From an uncultured Pirellula sp. (GTDB taxonomy: Bacteria > Planctomycetota > Planctomycetia > Pirellulales > Pirellulaceae), in contig CAITIE010000009.1 in assembly GCA_903892355.1 (NCBI GenBank), forward strand, positions 1 to 37,199: a stretch of 37,199 nucleotides of DNA, given 5' to 3'. The notes under the pieces are model-generated. The model did no database searches. It had not been told where the DNA came from and saw nothing but the letters and a program-made list of their open reading frames with translations. Positions 1-7,059 of the stretch are shown here, in pieces. The translations under genes and the position numbers were made by a program. How positions within the stretch are numbered: position 1 is the stretch's first letter; every line of letters begins with the position of its first letter.

Positions 1-582
1 CTCGTTTGGGACGATCCGTGTCGGGTGGGGCTGGCAGCGATTTGCTAGCACTGCGAAAACTGCGGGCGTATCCCGTTTTTGAACCACGAATAAACGCTAA
101 TGTTCGCTGATAAAGAACCCTAGTACGGTAGGGACTGTCGCAGGATTTTTCTGATTTTTGTTCGTCCATCCGGCATTACCGTGGGTAGAGATCCAATCCA
201 TCGCAGGTGAAGAAGATCGCTTTCCTGAAGTTCTCGCGCCGCTCTGCGTCACAACATTCCGCACGTTTGTGTCCGAGAATTCGGCAAGCCGTTAGGCGGC
301 TAGAGAGTTGAGTTCAGAAAGTGGAAAGGTGAGTTGGAGAAGGACTGGACGACTCCGCGTCGCAGTCGCATCGTTCGGCACCTGTTTGCTTGGACTCGCT
401 CGCTTCGGTTCCTGGGGTTTCGTGAAGTGGCATGCACGCATGGAATTTGCCAAAGGGGGTAGGTACGCCGATCCTTTGCAATGTTCGTTCGTAATCGCTA
501 TTGCTTGCAAGTCACGTTGAGGCACGCAAAGTGCTAAAAACGCAGGGGAAGCGGCGATTCACAAGAGCGATCTGAGTGCATT
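1..582. other. Intergenic stretch without a supportable gene
   Basis: I see no convincing gene here. Two opposite-strand open frames of about 70-77 codons overlap at 292-525, but neither has a recognisable motif or a good ribosome binding site. At about 76-115 there is filler of the kind 'aaccacgaataaacgctaatg', which I recall as common between planctomycete genes. A similar degenerate phrase, 'taatccgc' repeats, occurs after 23784. The stretch lies next to transposase relics and is probably decayed or intergenic DNA. Confidence 0.5.
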
Positions 583-852
583 ACCAGCCCGTCGCGCCAG
601 CAAGGGTTCTTCGGTGGCGGAATGATGGAGGTGGATTCCCTCGCTGGCGCGTTTTGAAGTTGCGCAGTTCGAGTTTCAGAGAACTGGAATCCATGTGCTC
701 GCTGGCTTTTTCGTGCTCGTGCTCCTGCTCGTAATCGTGCTCGAGTCAGCCCGTTCGATGACGAGCACGAGCACCATCCGCCTCGGCGGATTGAGCACGA
801 GCAGGATAAAAAGCCAAATAGCGCAACTTCAAAACTGGCGCGTCGGGCTGGT
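583..852. repeat. Large nested inverted repeat (palindromic, REP-like element)
   Basis: The ends are inverted copies: 583-600 matches the reverse complement of 835-852 at 17 of 18 positions. Inside, 593-606 pairs with 638-651 (13 of 14, 31-base spacer). The phrase 'gttttgaagttgcgc' near 650-665 recurs inverted at 821-835. The phrase 'ggctttttcgtgctcgtgctc' starting at 704 is mirrored by 'gagcacgagcaggataaaaagcc' ending at 814. The core is rich in GAGCAC/GTGCTC words and contains the small palindrome 'atccgcctcggcggat'. No open frame explains this. It resembles repetitive palindromic intergenic elements of planctomycetes, and it lies a few hundred bases from a relic of a REP-associated transposase. 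A link between the two is inference. Confidence 0.7.
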
Positions 853-925
853 ACTGCGATCCCATTTGCCGCATGGCGTTCGTGGCGGTTGATGTGGCGA
901 GGGTTCCGCCCAAGGAACGCTCACG

Positions 926-982
926 GACCGTCCATGGAGAGGGCAGGCCAAGAATGTGCTGGTAGAGTTCTTTGTCTTGCAT
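926..982 (-). pseudogene. Relic of an ISL3-family transposase (N-terminus only)
   Basis: From the ATG at 982 the minus strand reads MQDKELYQHILGLPSPWTV, which closely resembles the first residues of planctomycete ISL3-family transposases (pattern M.D.ELY..ILGL.SPW.V). After the nineteenth codon the similarity stops and the frame runs into the inverted-repeat region. The zinc-ribbon and DDE parts of the transposase, which should be about 400 residues, are absent. Just upstream, on the complement of 984-1011, the sequence GGTAGAGTCTTCGGGG resembles the end of an ISL3-type element, so this may be the left tip of a deleted insertion sequence. The family call is from memory of the N-terminal signature. 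Confidence 0.6.
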
Positions 983-1116
983 TGGGGGTTCCTTTCCCCG
1001 AAGACTCTACCATTACCCACTCAAATCCCGGATGGACCGTTTTGTTCGTCCCTTCTCTCCGCGCCCCCTCGTCTCCGCGTGAGCCTTGGCTGTTTTGAAT
1101 CCCGAGTTACACCGAG

Positions 1117-1376
1117 CGTCACTTTGGGGAATCGAATCCGTTTGCGGACGCGCGGACGCAAGGTTGATTCCAGCGTGAGCCGGCGGCAATTTGGCGGCGG
1201 GCAATTGACTCGACCCGACCATCGTCTCCCAGTCGCTTGCCGCGTTGGGCTGATAAACGGACTGCCGCCAATTCCGCTTCACTCACTGGCTTGTTAACTC
1301 GATCCACCCATCCCGGCAACCGCGACATCGGCCAAGGCGACAGCGACGGAGGATTCGGCCGCACCTGAAATACCAT
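1117..1376 (-). pseudogene. Relic of a REP-associated (Y1/IS200-like) transposase, C-terminal part, frameshifted
   Basis: From 1376 downward the frame contains LPGWVDRVNKPVSEAELAAV followed by RLSAQRGKRLGDD. This matches the C-terminal tail of planctomycete REP-associated tyrosine transposases, whose pattern is W...VNRP.S..EL..LR.S..RG.PFGD. Near 1174 the match continues in another frame as LESTLRPRVRKRIRFPK, corresponding to the family's usual ending LESTLRPRGRP. The copy therefore carries at least one frameshift, and it lacks the catalytic HUH and tyrosine region. It is non-functional. It lies beside the nested palindrome at 583-852, the type of structure such enzymes mobilise. Confidence 0.7.
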
Positions 1377-1377
1377 T

Positions 1378-1491
1378 TCACTCTCGGATGTTCAACTTGC
1401 AGCACCCAAAGTCCAACGATTTGGCGGTTGCATTTTTTGTGTAGAACTCAGGGTTGAGGTGGTAGTAACGGAACTTACCGCTTTGGCACAT
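1378..1491 (-). pseudogene. Possible remnant of an ArsR-like regulator C-terminus
   Basis: The minus-strand frame from the ATG at 1491 to a stop at 1378 gives 37 residues including GKFRYYHLNPEF and LDFGCC. The first phrase resembles the wing of ArsR-family winged-helix repressors (G.F.YY.LNPE), and a Cys-Cys tail is seen in some metal-sensing members. An in-frame TAG interrupts the frame nine bases upstream of the ATG, so the DNA-binding helices are missing. This may instead be a chance reading. It adjoins the transposase relic and the 3' end of dnaX. Confidence 0.25.
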
Positions 1492-1547
1492 GTCGGACTA
1501 GAGGACCTCGTGATTAAGGAACGAATGGAGTGATTCCACGGCGTTTC

Positions 1548-3773
1548 TTATGTCGCTTCGGCGATGTCTTCGGCGGATCCGACCTCGGTGGTTTCTCCAG
1601 CAATGTGAGGCGCTGTGATCGTTTTTGCGAGTGCCGGTGGTTCGTCCACCCTGAGGATTTGTCCATCGAACAACTCCATCACCCGCTTCACCAACGGATC
1701 GGTCATCGCTTCTCGAATTTTTTGGTTCTGAGGGACAGAAGGTCGAGCGACCGGAGCGGGTAGCGAGGCTGCGGTCGATCCATCCCCCGATTTTTCGTTA
1801 GGCAATCCTCGGTCGGTCAGCACGAACTCAAAGCCCAAGGATTGTCCGATGGTTTCTTTGAGGGTTTCCGATAATCGTCGAACATTTTCAGTCGACCGAA
1901 AATGTTGTAATCCAAAGGCAGCTTCCTTGGCCAACAAAACACGCCAACGCGTCGCCGATTCCTCGATCACATCCAATGCCATGACGCCACATTGCTGCAC
2001 AAGGCCGTCGAGTCGCAATGCGGCCTCTCGAAATACATCTAGTGCACTTCGATCCCCTCGCAGTTGAGCTGCAGGCGTTACAGACGCTGCTGCCGACTGC
2101 GCTGCGGCTTGGGAGGCCGCCGATGGTGCTTTGGATGGCTCCGGTAAAGGGTTCGCTCGTGCAGTGCTCGCTTGAGCGGAGCTCACCGGTGCAGGGCTCT
2201 GCGGGGCGACTCTGTTTCCATGCAATGCGACGTTCGACGCAACCGCTTCTGAGATGCGGTTGGATTCAGTGGAATTGATACCAACGGAATTGATTTCAGC
2301 CGGAGTATGAGCAGCCCGCGGGTTGGTTTCTCGAACCGAGTTTGTCCGCTCAGCCGCACTATCGTCTTTCGATTCGATGGCTGCGTCTACGTGCGCTATT
2401 TGTGCAGATGCCAAGTTTGCTGATGTCGGGGGGGAGGTATCTACGTTATCTTTTTTTTTTGAATCGTCCGAACTGAAATTGGCCGAGTTTCCCGTCGGTG
2501 TTTGGGCGGAATTCGATGCTGGCGATGTGGATGCCGGCGGTGAAAGAGATTGCGCAGGTCGCGTCGCAGGGCGTGCCCCTGTCGCTGGAACTTGATTCTG
2601 CGAGAGGCCTTTCACCACATCGGCTAAGGCTTGGAGGTCGACCAACGAGCAGATCTGAACCAAAGCCACTTCCAGAAGAATGCGGCTCTGAACGCTGTGC
2701 TTCATCCGCACGATGGTTTCATCGAGCAATTGCATCGCGGAGAGCAAGGTCATCGTTCCCCAGCTTTTGCCAGCGTCTCGCAGTTGGTCGAAGCTATTGG
2801 GGTTCGCCGTTCGCATCAGTTCAGCAGGACCACCGATCGACACGGCCATCATGTCTCGCAAATAACCTAGCAATTGTTCCGCGAGTTGTCCCGGATCCAC
2901 GCCGGCGCTGACGGCTTGGTCCAATTCCACCAACGCGGCGCTCGGGTTGCGGTTGATCATGCATGATGCGAACGAAGCCAGCCGGGTTTCATCGGCCGTA
3001 CCAAGCATCGCATGGACATCCTCGACGGTGATGCGAGACCCACCGAAGCTGAGGAGTTGCTCGAGCAAGGACTGGCTGTCGCGCATCGATCCCGCGGCGC
3101 GACGGGCGATCAATCGCAATGCAGCGTCATCCGCTTGCGTGCCCTCGGTGTCGCAGATGAATCGCAATCGGCCGAGGATTTGATCGGTATGAACCGGAGG
3201 GAAATCGAAACGCTGGCAACGCGACAGCACCGTGATCGGAATCTTTTCCGGATCGGTGGTGCAGAAGATGAACTTCACATGCCCCGGTGGCTCCTCCAGC
3301 GTCTTGAGCAGAGCGTTGAACGCTTGGGTGGTGAGCATATGGACTTCGTCGATGATGTAGATCTTGTATTTCGAACGGGTCGGGCGAATCGATGCGTTGG
3401 CCCGGAGCTGACGTATCTCGTCGATCCCGCGATTGCTGGCCCCGTCGATCTCGATGACGTCCATGTCGTCACCGGAATCAATGGCCAAGGCGATCTCGGA
3501 ATCGGGATCGAAGTTTCCTGAGCCATCATCGGAGGCATTCAGGGCTTTTGCAAAGATGCGAGCCGTGCTCGTCTTGCCCACCCCTCGTGCCCCGGTGAAC
3601 AGATAAGCATGTCCGACTCGGTGGGTTTCGATCGCCCGTAAAAGGGCGTGAGCCACGGTATCTTGACCGACCAACTCACCGAATGTCTTGGGACGGTAAC
3701 GGCGCGCAACGACGGTGTATTTTTCATCCCCCGTTTCGCCATTACCTTCGTGATTGTGTTCGTTCACCGTCAA
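1548..3773 (-). CDS. dnaX: DNA polymerase III subunit gamma/tau
   Basis: The clamp-loader ATPase that loads the sliding clamp and, in its long form, ties the loader to the polymerase. The 741-residue protein has a Walker A motif at 61-70 (GARGVGKTST), Walker B with DEVH at 139-145, and the sensor motif SRC at 184-186. The AAA+ and collar domains run to about 390. A Ser/Pro/Ala-rich linker spans about 395-600, and a C-terminal tau region runs to 741. The usual four-cysteine zinc module after Walker A is missing: residues 78-105 contain no cysteine. Codons 438-441 lie on a run of ten A where slippage would end the protein at about 442 residues. The usual downstream partners ybaB and recR are not found; only transposon relics follow. 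The start at 3773 is the first ATG of the frame, and the gene is divergent from the ThuA gene. Confidence 0.95.
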   Translation of the reverse strand: MTVNEHNHEGNGETGDEKYTVVARRYRPKTFGELVGQDTVAHALLRAIETHRVGHAYLFTGARGVGKTSTARIFAKALNASDDGSGNFDPDSEIALAIDSGDDMDVIEIDGASNRGIDEIRQLRANASIRPTRSKYKIYIIDEVHMLTTQAFNALLKTLEEPPGHVKFIFCTTDPEKIPITVLSRCQRFDFPPVHTDQILGRLRFICDTEGTQADDAALRLIARRAAGSMRDSQSLLEQLLSFGGSRITVEDVHAMLGTADETRLASFASCMINRNPSAALVELDQAVSAGVDPGQLAEQLLGYLRDMMAVSIGGPAELMRTANPNSFDQLRDAGKSWGTMTLLSAMQLLDETIVRMKHSVQSRILLEVALVQICSLVDLQALADVVKGLSQNQVPATGARPATRPAQSLSPPASTSPASNSAQTPTGNSANFSSDDSKKKDNVDTSPPTSANLASAQIAHVDAAIESKDDSAAERTNSVRETNPRAAHTPAEINSVGINSTESNRISEAVASNVALHGNRVAPQSPAPVSSAQASTARANPLPEPSKAPSAASQAAAQSAAASVTPAAQLRGDRSALDVFREAALRLDGLVQQCGVMALDVIEESATRWRVLLAKEAAFGLQHFRSTENVRRLSETLKETIGQSLGFEFVLTDRGLPNEKSGDGSTAASLPAPVARPSVPQNQKIREAMTDPLVKRVMELFDGQILRVDEPPALAKTITAPHIAGETTEVGSAEDIAEAT
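2451..2460 (-). promoter_or_regulatory. Predicted slippage/frameshift site in dnaX (A10 run)
   Basis: On the dnaX strand the sequence is GATTC, ten A, GATAAC, read as Ser-Lys-Lys-Lys-Asp (residues 438-442). A -1 shift, or one extra A in the transcript, gives Lys-Arg and then TAA. A +1 shift, or one A fewer, gives Lys-Ile-Thr and then TAG. Both alternative frames therefore stop at once. The product would hold the AAA+ and collar domains without the tau region, about 442 residues, close to E. coli gamma (431). Thermus thermophilus dnaX makes gamma by transcriptional slippage on an A9 run. I saw no obvious stimulatory hairpin downstream. The functional claim is inference. Confidence 0.6.
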
Positions 3774-4124
3774 GCTCGGTCGTTGGTTGGATCGTTGGTG
3801 TCTTCTCAGATCGGGCGGATCGAATCCCCATTTGGACGTGCCAACCCAGAATGAGCAGACCGTGGAGGATTAAGGCGTAGCCCGATTACGTCTCTAGCTT
3901 TGACTATTGTTGCCGAGAAACCGTGCAACGTACAGGTCGCGAACCTCCGAACTGCTCGCCCGAAGGGAACTTTCGTGCATTGCCGAAAAAACGGAGGCCG
4001 ATTTTCGTTACAATTTCGGTGGTGCATGGCTGGTACGCCGATCTCGAGGCTTACAGCTTGGTTTTGTTGGCCTCAGTTTCGTTTGTTTAACCCCGTTCGC
4101 CTTGATGTGGCATTCAGGTTTCGC
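3774..4124. promoter_or_regulatory. Divergent intergenic region between dnaX and the ThuA gene
   Basis: This region must hold the dnaX promoter (minus) and the promoter of the ThuA-FAD pair (plus). On the plus strand the frame of the ThuA gene stays open from 3900, but the stretch before 4125 encodes no recognisable domain and sits ahead of the signal peptide, so I treat it as untranslated. I cannot assign -35/-10 boxes with confidence. Confidence 0.4.
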
Positions 4125-5252
4125 ATGATTTTTGCAACTGGTTTTGTTCGGCTTGTACCCACCATTCGGTCCACAGACGCGAATCTACATCCCCGGGGGA
4201 TCGACCCGATCCAAAAGGGATGGAGTCACGCACTGGGCGGCTTCTTTGCCTTCGCGAGCCTCTGGCTTGCAGGAAACGCCATGGCTCAGCAGGCGAACCT
4301 CCCGGTCGCCGTGTCGACTCGAACGGGTTCGACGGAGCCGCTTGCATCGCCAAACGCAGATCCGATGATTGCCTTGATCATCGACGGCCAGAACAATCAT
4401 GGGGTTTGGCCGAAAACCACAATGATGATCAAGAAGTATCTTGAGGACACAGGGCGCTACCGAGTCGATATCGCACGGACCAAGTACACCTGGCAAGGAG
4501 CCGAGTGGTTTGAAAAGTACCCTCTCAACGATGGAATCGCGCACGAAGCGTTAGGTGAATCCAAACCCGATCCGAACTTTCACCCTGAGTTTTCGAAGTA
4601 CAACGTGGTGATCTCGAACCTCGGCTACGGCGCGGCCCCGTGGCCTGAGGCGACTCAGAAGGACTTCGAAAAGTACGTTGGGGAAGGTGGTGGATTCGTC
4701 GTACTCCACGCAGCGGATAACTCCTTCGGAGATTGGACGGAGTTCAACAAGATGATCGGATTGGGAGGCTGGGGAGGTCGGAACGAAAAATCAGGGCCTT
4801 ACGTCTATCTCAACCAAGACGAGAAAGAAGTTCGCGATAACTCGCCAGGTAACGGTGGTAGCCACGGTGCTCAGCATGAGTTTCCGATCATCGTCCGGGA
4901 TGCCGAGCACCCGATCACCAAGGGGTTGCCGAAGATGTGGCTGCACTCACAAGACGAACTGTACGATCGATTGCGAGGGCCCGCGGTGAAAATGAAGGTA
5001 CTGGCCACTGCGTACGCTGCACAAGACAAAGGTGGCACGGGACGACATGAACCGATGATCATGACCATCGACTACGGGAAAGGCCGAGTCTTTCACACGC
5101 CGATGGGGCACGGCGACTATTCAATGGAGTGCGTCGGTTTCATCACGGTGCTGTTGCGAGGTACGGAATGGGCTGCCACCGGCGCCGTTGCGCACGATGA
5201 GATCCCGAAGGACTTTCCCACCACTGACAAGTCCTCGAAGCGACCTTTTTAG
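4125..5252 (+). CDS. ThuA-like domain secreted protein
   Basis: A ThuA-domain protein of about 375 residues. ThuA-like proteins share a class-I glutamine-amidotransferase-like fold and are linked in planctomycetes to sugar or secreted-substrate metabolism; the exact reaction is unknown. A hydrophobic segment ending in AMAQQ (about residues 33-50) looks like a signal peptide, so export is likely. The core runs from MIALIIDGQNNHG, through YNVVISNLGYGAAPWPE and GGGFVVLHAADNSFGDW, to GKGRVFHTPMGHGDYS, which are typical ThuA landmarks. The frame is open back to 3900; I chose the ATG at 4125 because it precedes the signal peptide most closely, but an earlier start is possible. The gene lies 12 bases before the FAD oxidoreductase gene, with which it probably forms an operon. 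Confidence 0.85.
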   Translation: MIFATGFVRLVPTIRSTDANLHPRGIDPIQKGWSHALGGFFAFASLWLAGNAMAQQANLPVAVSTRTGSTEPLASPNADPMIALIIDGQNNHGVWPKTTMMIKKYLEDTGRYRVDIARTKYTWQGAEWFEKYPLNDGIAHEALGESKPDPNFHPEFSKYNVVISNLGYGAAPWPEATQKDFEKYVGEGGGFVVLHAADNSFGDWTEFNKMIGLGGWGGRNEKSGPYVYLNQDEKEVRDNSPGNGGSHGAQHEFPIIVRDAEHPITKGLPKMWLHSQDELYDRLRGPAVKMKVLATAYAAQDKGGTGRHEPMIMTIDYGKGRVFHTPMGHGDYSMECVGFITVLLRGTEWAATGAVAHDEIPKDFPTTDKSSKRPF

Positions 5253-5264
5253 GTGAGGTGAGCT

Positions 5265-6992
5265 ATGAACTGTTTTCTACGCGAATTTGAGAAGGTATCG
5301 AAGGTGTCGTGGGTGTCACGACCCCGAGCAATAAATTTTCCCGTCGGATTGTTCGTTGGTACTTGGTTGGCGGGTTTGTTGCTGAATGCTGCTCTTAGTT
5401 CTGCGACAGAACCCGCGCCTCATAGCAGTCAAACGATGTCCAGCGACATTGTGGTTTATGGCGGAACAAGCGGTGGGGTGGTTGCCGCGGTAAAGGCTGC
5501 TCGGATGGGCAAGTCGGTTTTGTTGATCGAGCCGACGAAGTTTCTCGGTGGATTGACCACGGGGGGGCTAGGGGCCACAGATATTGGAAACAAACGAGCC
5601 ATCGGAGGGATTTCTCGCGAGTTCTATCGCCGCATTTACGCGTATTACCAAGAGCCAGAGCGTTGGATGCATGAAACCCGCGCGGCGTACTTCAAAGGCC
5701 GCACGGTCAACTCTCAGAATGAGGATTCCATGTGGACGTTCGAGCCCCACGTCGCTAGCCGAATCTTTCAAGACATGGTCCAGCAAGCGAACGTAACAAT
5801 CCTTTACGGGGAACGATTGGATCGTGCAAACGGAGTGGAGAAAGACGGGCTTTCGATCCAGAGCATCACGATGGAGAGCGGGTTGCGGGTCGTCGCTAAG
5901 GTCTTCATCGATGCATCCTATGAAGGGGACCTGATGGCCGGGGCTCACGTCAGTTACCACGTCGGGCGAGAACCTAACGCGCTTTATGGAGAGACGATCA
6001 ATGGATTGCAGGTCGCGAAGACGATCCATCATCAATTTGTCAAGCAAGTCGACCCGTTTCGTATCCCGGGGGATCCGTCGAGCGGCTTGCTCCCGAATAT
6101 CACGATGGGCCCTGATGGTCAAGACGGCGACGGCGATCACCGCATTCAAGCGTATAACTTCCGGATGTGCACGACCGATGTTCCTGAGAACAAAGTAGAT
6201 TGGCCAAAGCCAGAAGTCTATGACCAACAGGAGTACGAACTCCTCCTCAGGAATTTTGAAGCTGGAGATTCACGCGTCCCTTGGGCGCCGATCTGGATGC
6301 CCAATCGAAAGACCGACGTGAACAACAACTTTGCCTTCAGCACCGATTACATCGGAAAAAATTACGACTACCCCGAAGCGAATTATCAACGCCGTGCGGA
6401 TATCGTGGCCGACCACGTGCGTTACCAACAAGGGTTGATGTGGACGCTCGCTAACCACCCCCGTGTTCCAGCGAAAATTCGGGAGGTGTTCCAGAAAAAT
6501 GGGTTGGCGAAAGATGAGTTTGTCGACAACAACCATTGGCCCCGCCAACTGTACGTCCGAGAAGCTCGGCGGATGGTATCGGACTACGTGATGAGCGAAA
6601 AGAATTGCAAGAGGGCTGAGGTGGTGAGCGATAGCGTAGGCATGGGAGCTTACAACATGGACAGCCATAACACGCAGCGCTATGTCACGCCTGAGGGATT
6701 TGCGAGAAACGAGGGGGACGTGCAGATACCTACCAAGCCGTATCCGATTTCTCGCCGGAGTATCTGTCCCAAGCAAGATGAGTGTTCCAATTTGCTCGTT
6801 CCGGTATGCATGTCCGCCAGTCACATTGCTTATGGAAGCATCCGCATGGAGCCAGTATTCATGGTCCTTGGCGAAAGCGCATCTGCGATTGCTTCGCTCG
6901 CTATCGATCAAAACCAAGCGGTGCAGTCGGTGCCTTATGAGGATCTGAAAAAGGTGCTAGTCGAGTCCAAGCAGGTTTTGGATTTTGAGTAA
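5265..6992 (+). CDS. Secreted FAD-dependent oxidoreductase (FAD_oxidored family)
   Basis: A 575-residue flavoprotein. After a hydrophobic signal-like segment (about 26-47) comes DIVVYGGTSGGVVAAVKAAR (61-80), a Rossmann dinucleotide-binding motif of the GGTSGG variety. Glu89 in VLLIEP would bind the ribose. This is followed by FLGGLTTGGLGATD, a signature of the planctomycete FAD-dependent oxidoreductase family related to xanthan-lyase-associated proteins. The C-terminal part has the second FAD contact (IRMEPVFMVLGESASAIASL). The start is supported by a purine-rich GAGGTGAG site just before the ATG at 5265, and the gene follows the ThuA gene by 12 bases. Substrate unknown; a sugar or polyol oxidation acting with the ThuA protein is a reasonable inference. 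Confidence 0.88.
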   Translation: MNCFLREFEKVSKVSWVSRPRAINFPVGLFVGTWLAGLLLNAALSSATEPAPHSSQTMSSDIVVYGGTSGGVVAAVKAARMGKSVLLIEPTKFLGGLTTGGLGATDIGNKRAIGGISREFYRRIYAYYQEPERWMHETRAAYFKGRTVNSQNEDSMWTFEPHVASRIFQDMVQQANVTILYGERLDRANGVEKDGLSIQSITMESGLRVVAKVFIDASYEGDLMAGAHVSYHVGREPNALYGETINGLQVAKTIHHQFVKQVDPFRIPGDPSSGLLPNITMGPDGQDGDGDHRIQAYNFRMCTTDVPENKVDWPKPEVYDQQEYELLLRNFEAGDSRVPWAPIWMPNRKTDVNNNFAFSTDYIGKNYDYPEANYQRRADIVADHVRYQQGLMWTLANHPRVPAKIREVFQKNGLAKDEFVDNNHWPRQLYVREARRMVSDYVMSEKNCKRAEVVSDSVGMGAYNMDSHNTQRYVTPEGFARNEGDVQIPTKPYPISRRSICPKQDECSNLLVPVCMSASHIAYGSIRMEPVFMVLGESASAIASLAIDQNQAVQSVPYEDLKKVLVESKQVLDFE

Positions 6993-7059
6993 CGGGTAGG
7001 GAGATTTGGAACGTGGGCCTGTCCAGCAGGAGCCATCGGTCATCGTCACTCGTAGATGG

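Noticed and set aside
292-525. Opposite-strand open frames of 70-77 codons
   Set aside because: No motif, no good ribosome binding site, and both strands are open over the same bases, as expected by chance in GC-rich DNA.
3012-3521. 169-codon frame on the plus strand inside dnaX
   Set aside because: It is antisense to the conserved AAA+ core of dnaX; the dnaX motifs are decisive.
5568-6917. Two long minus-strand frames (about 215-219 codons)
   Set aside because: They mirror the FAD oxidoreductase gene, which has clear FAD-binding motifs.
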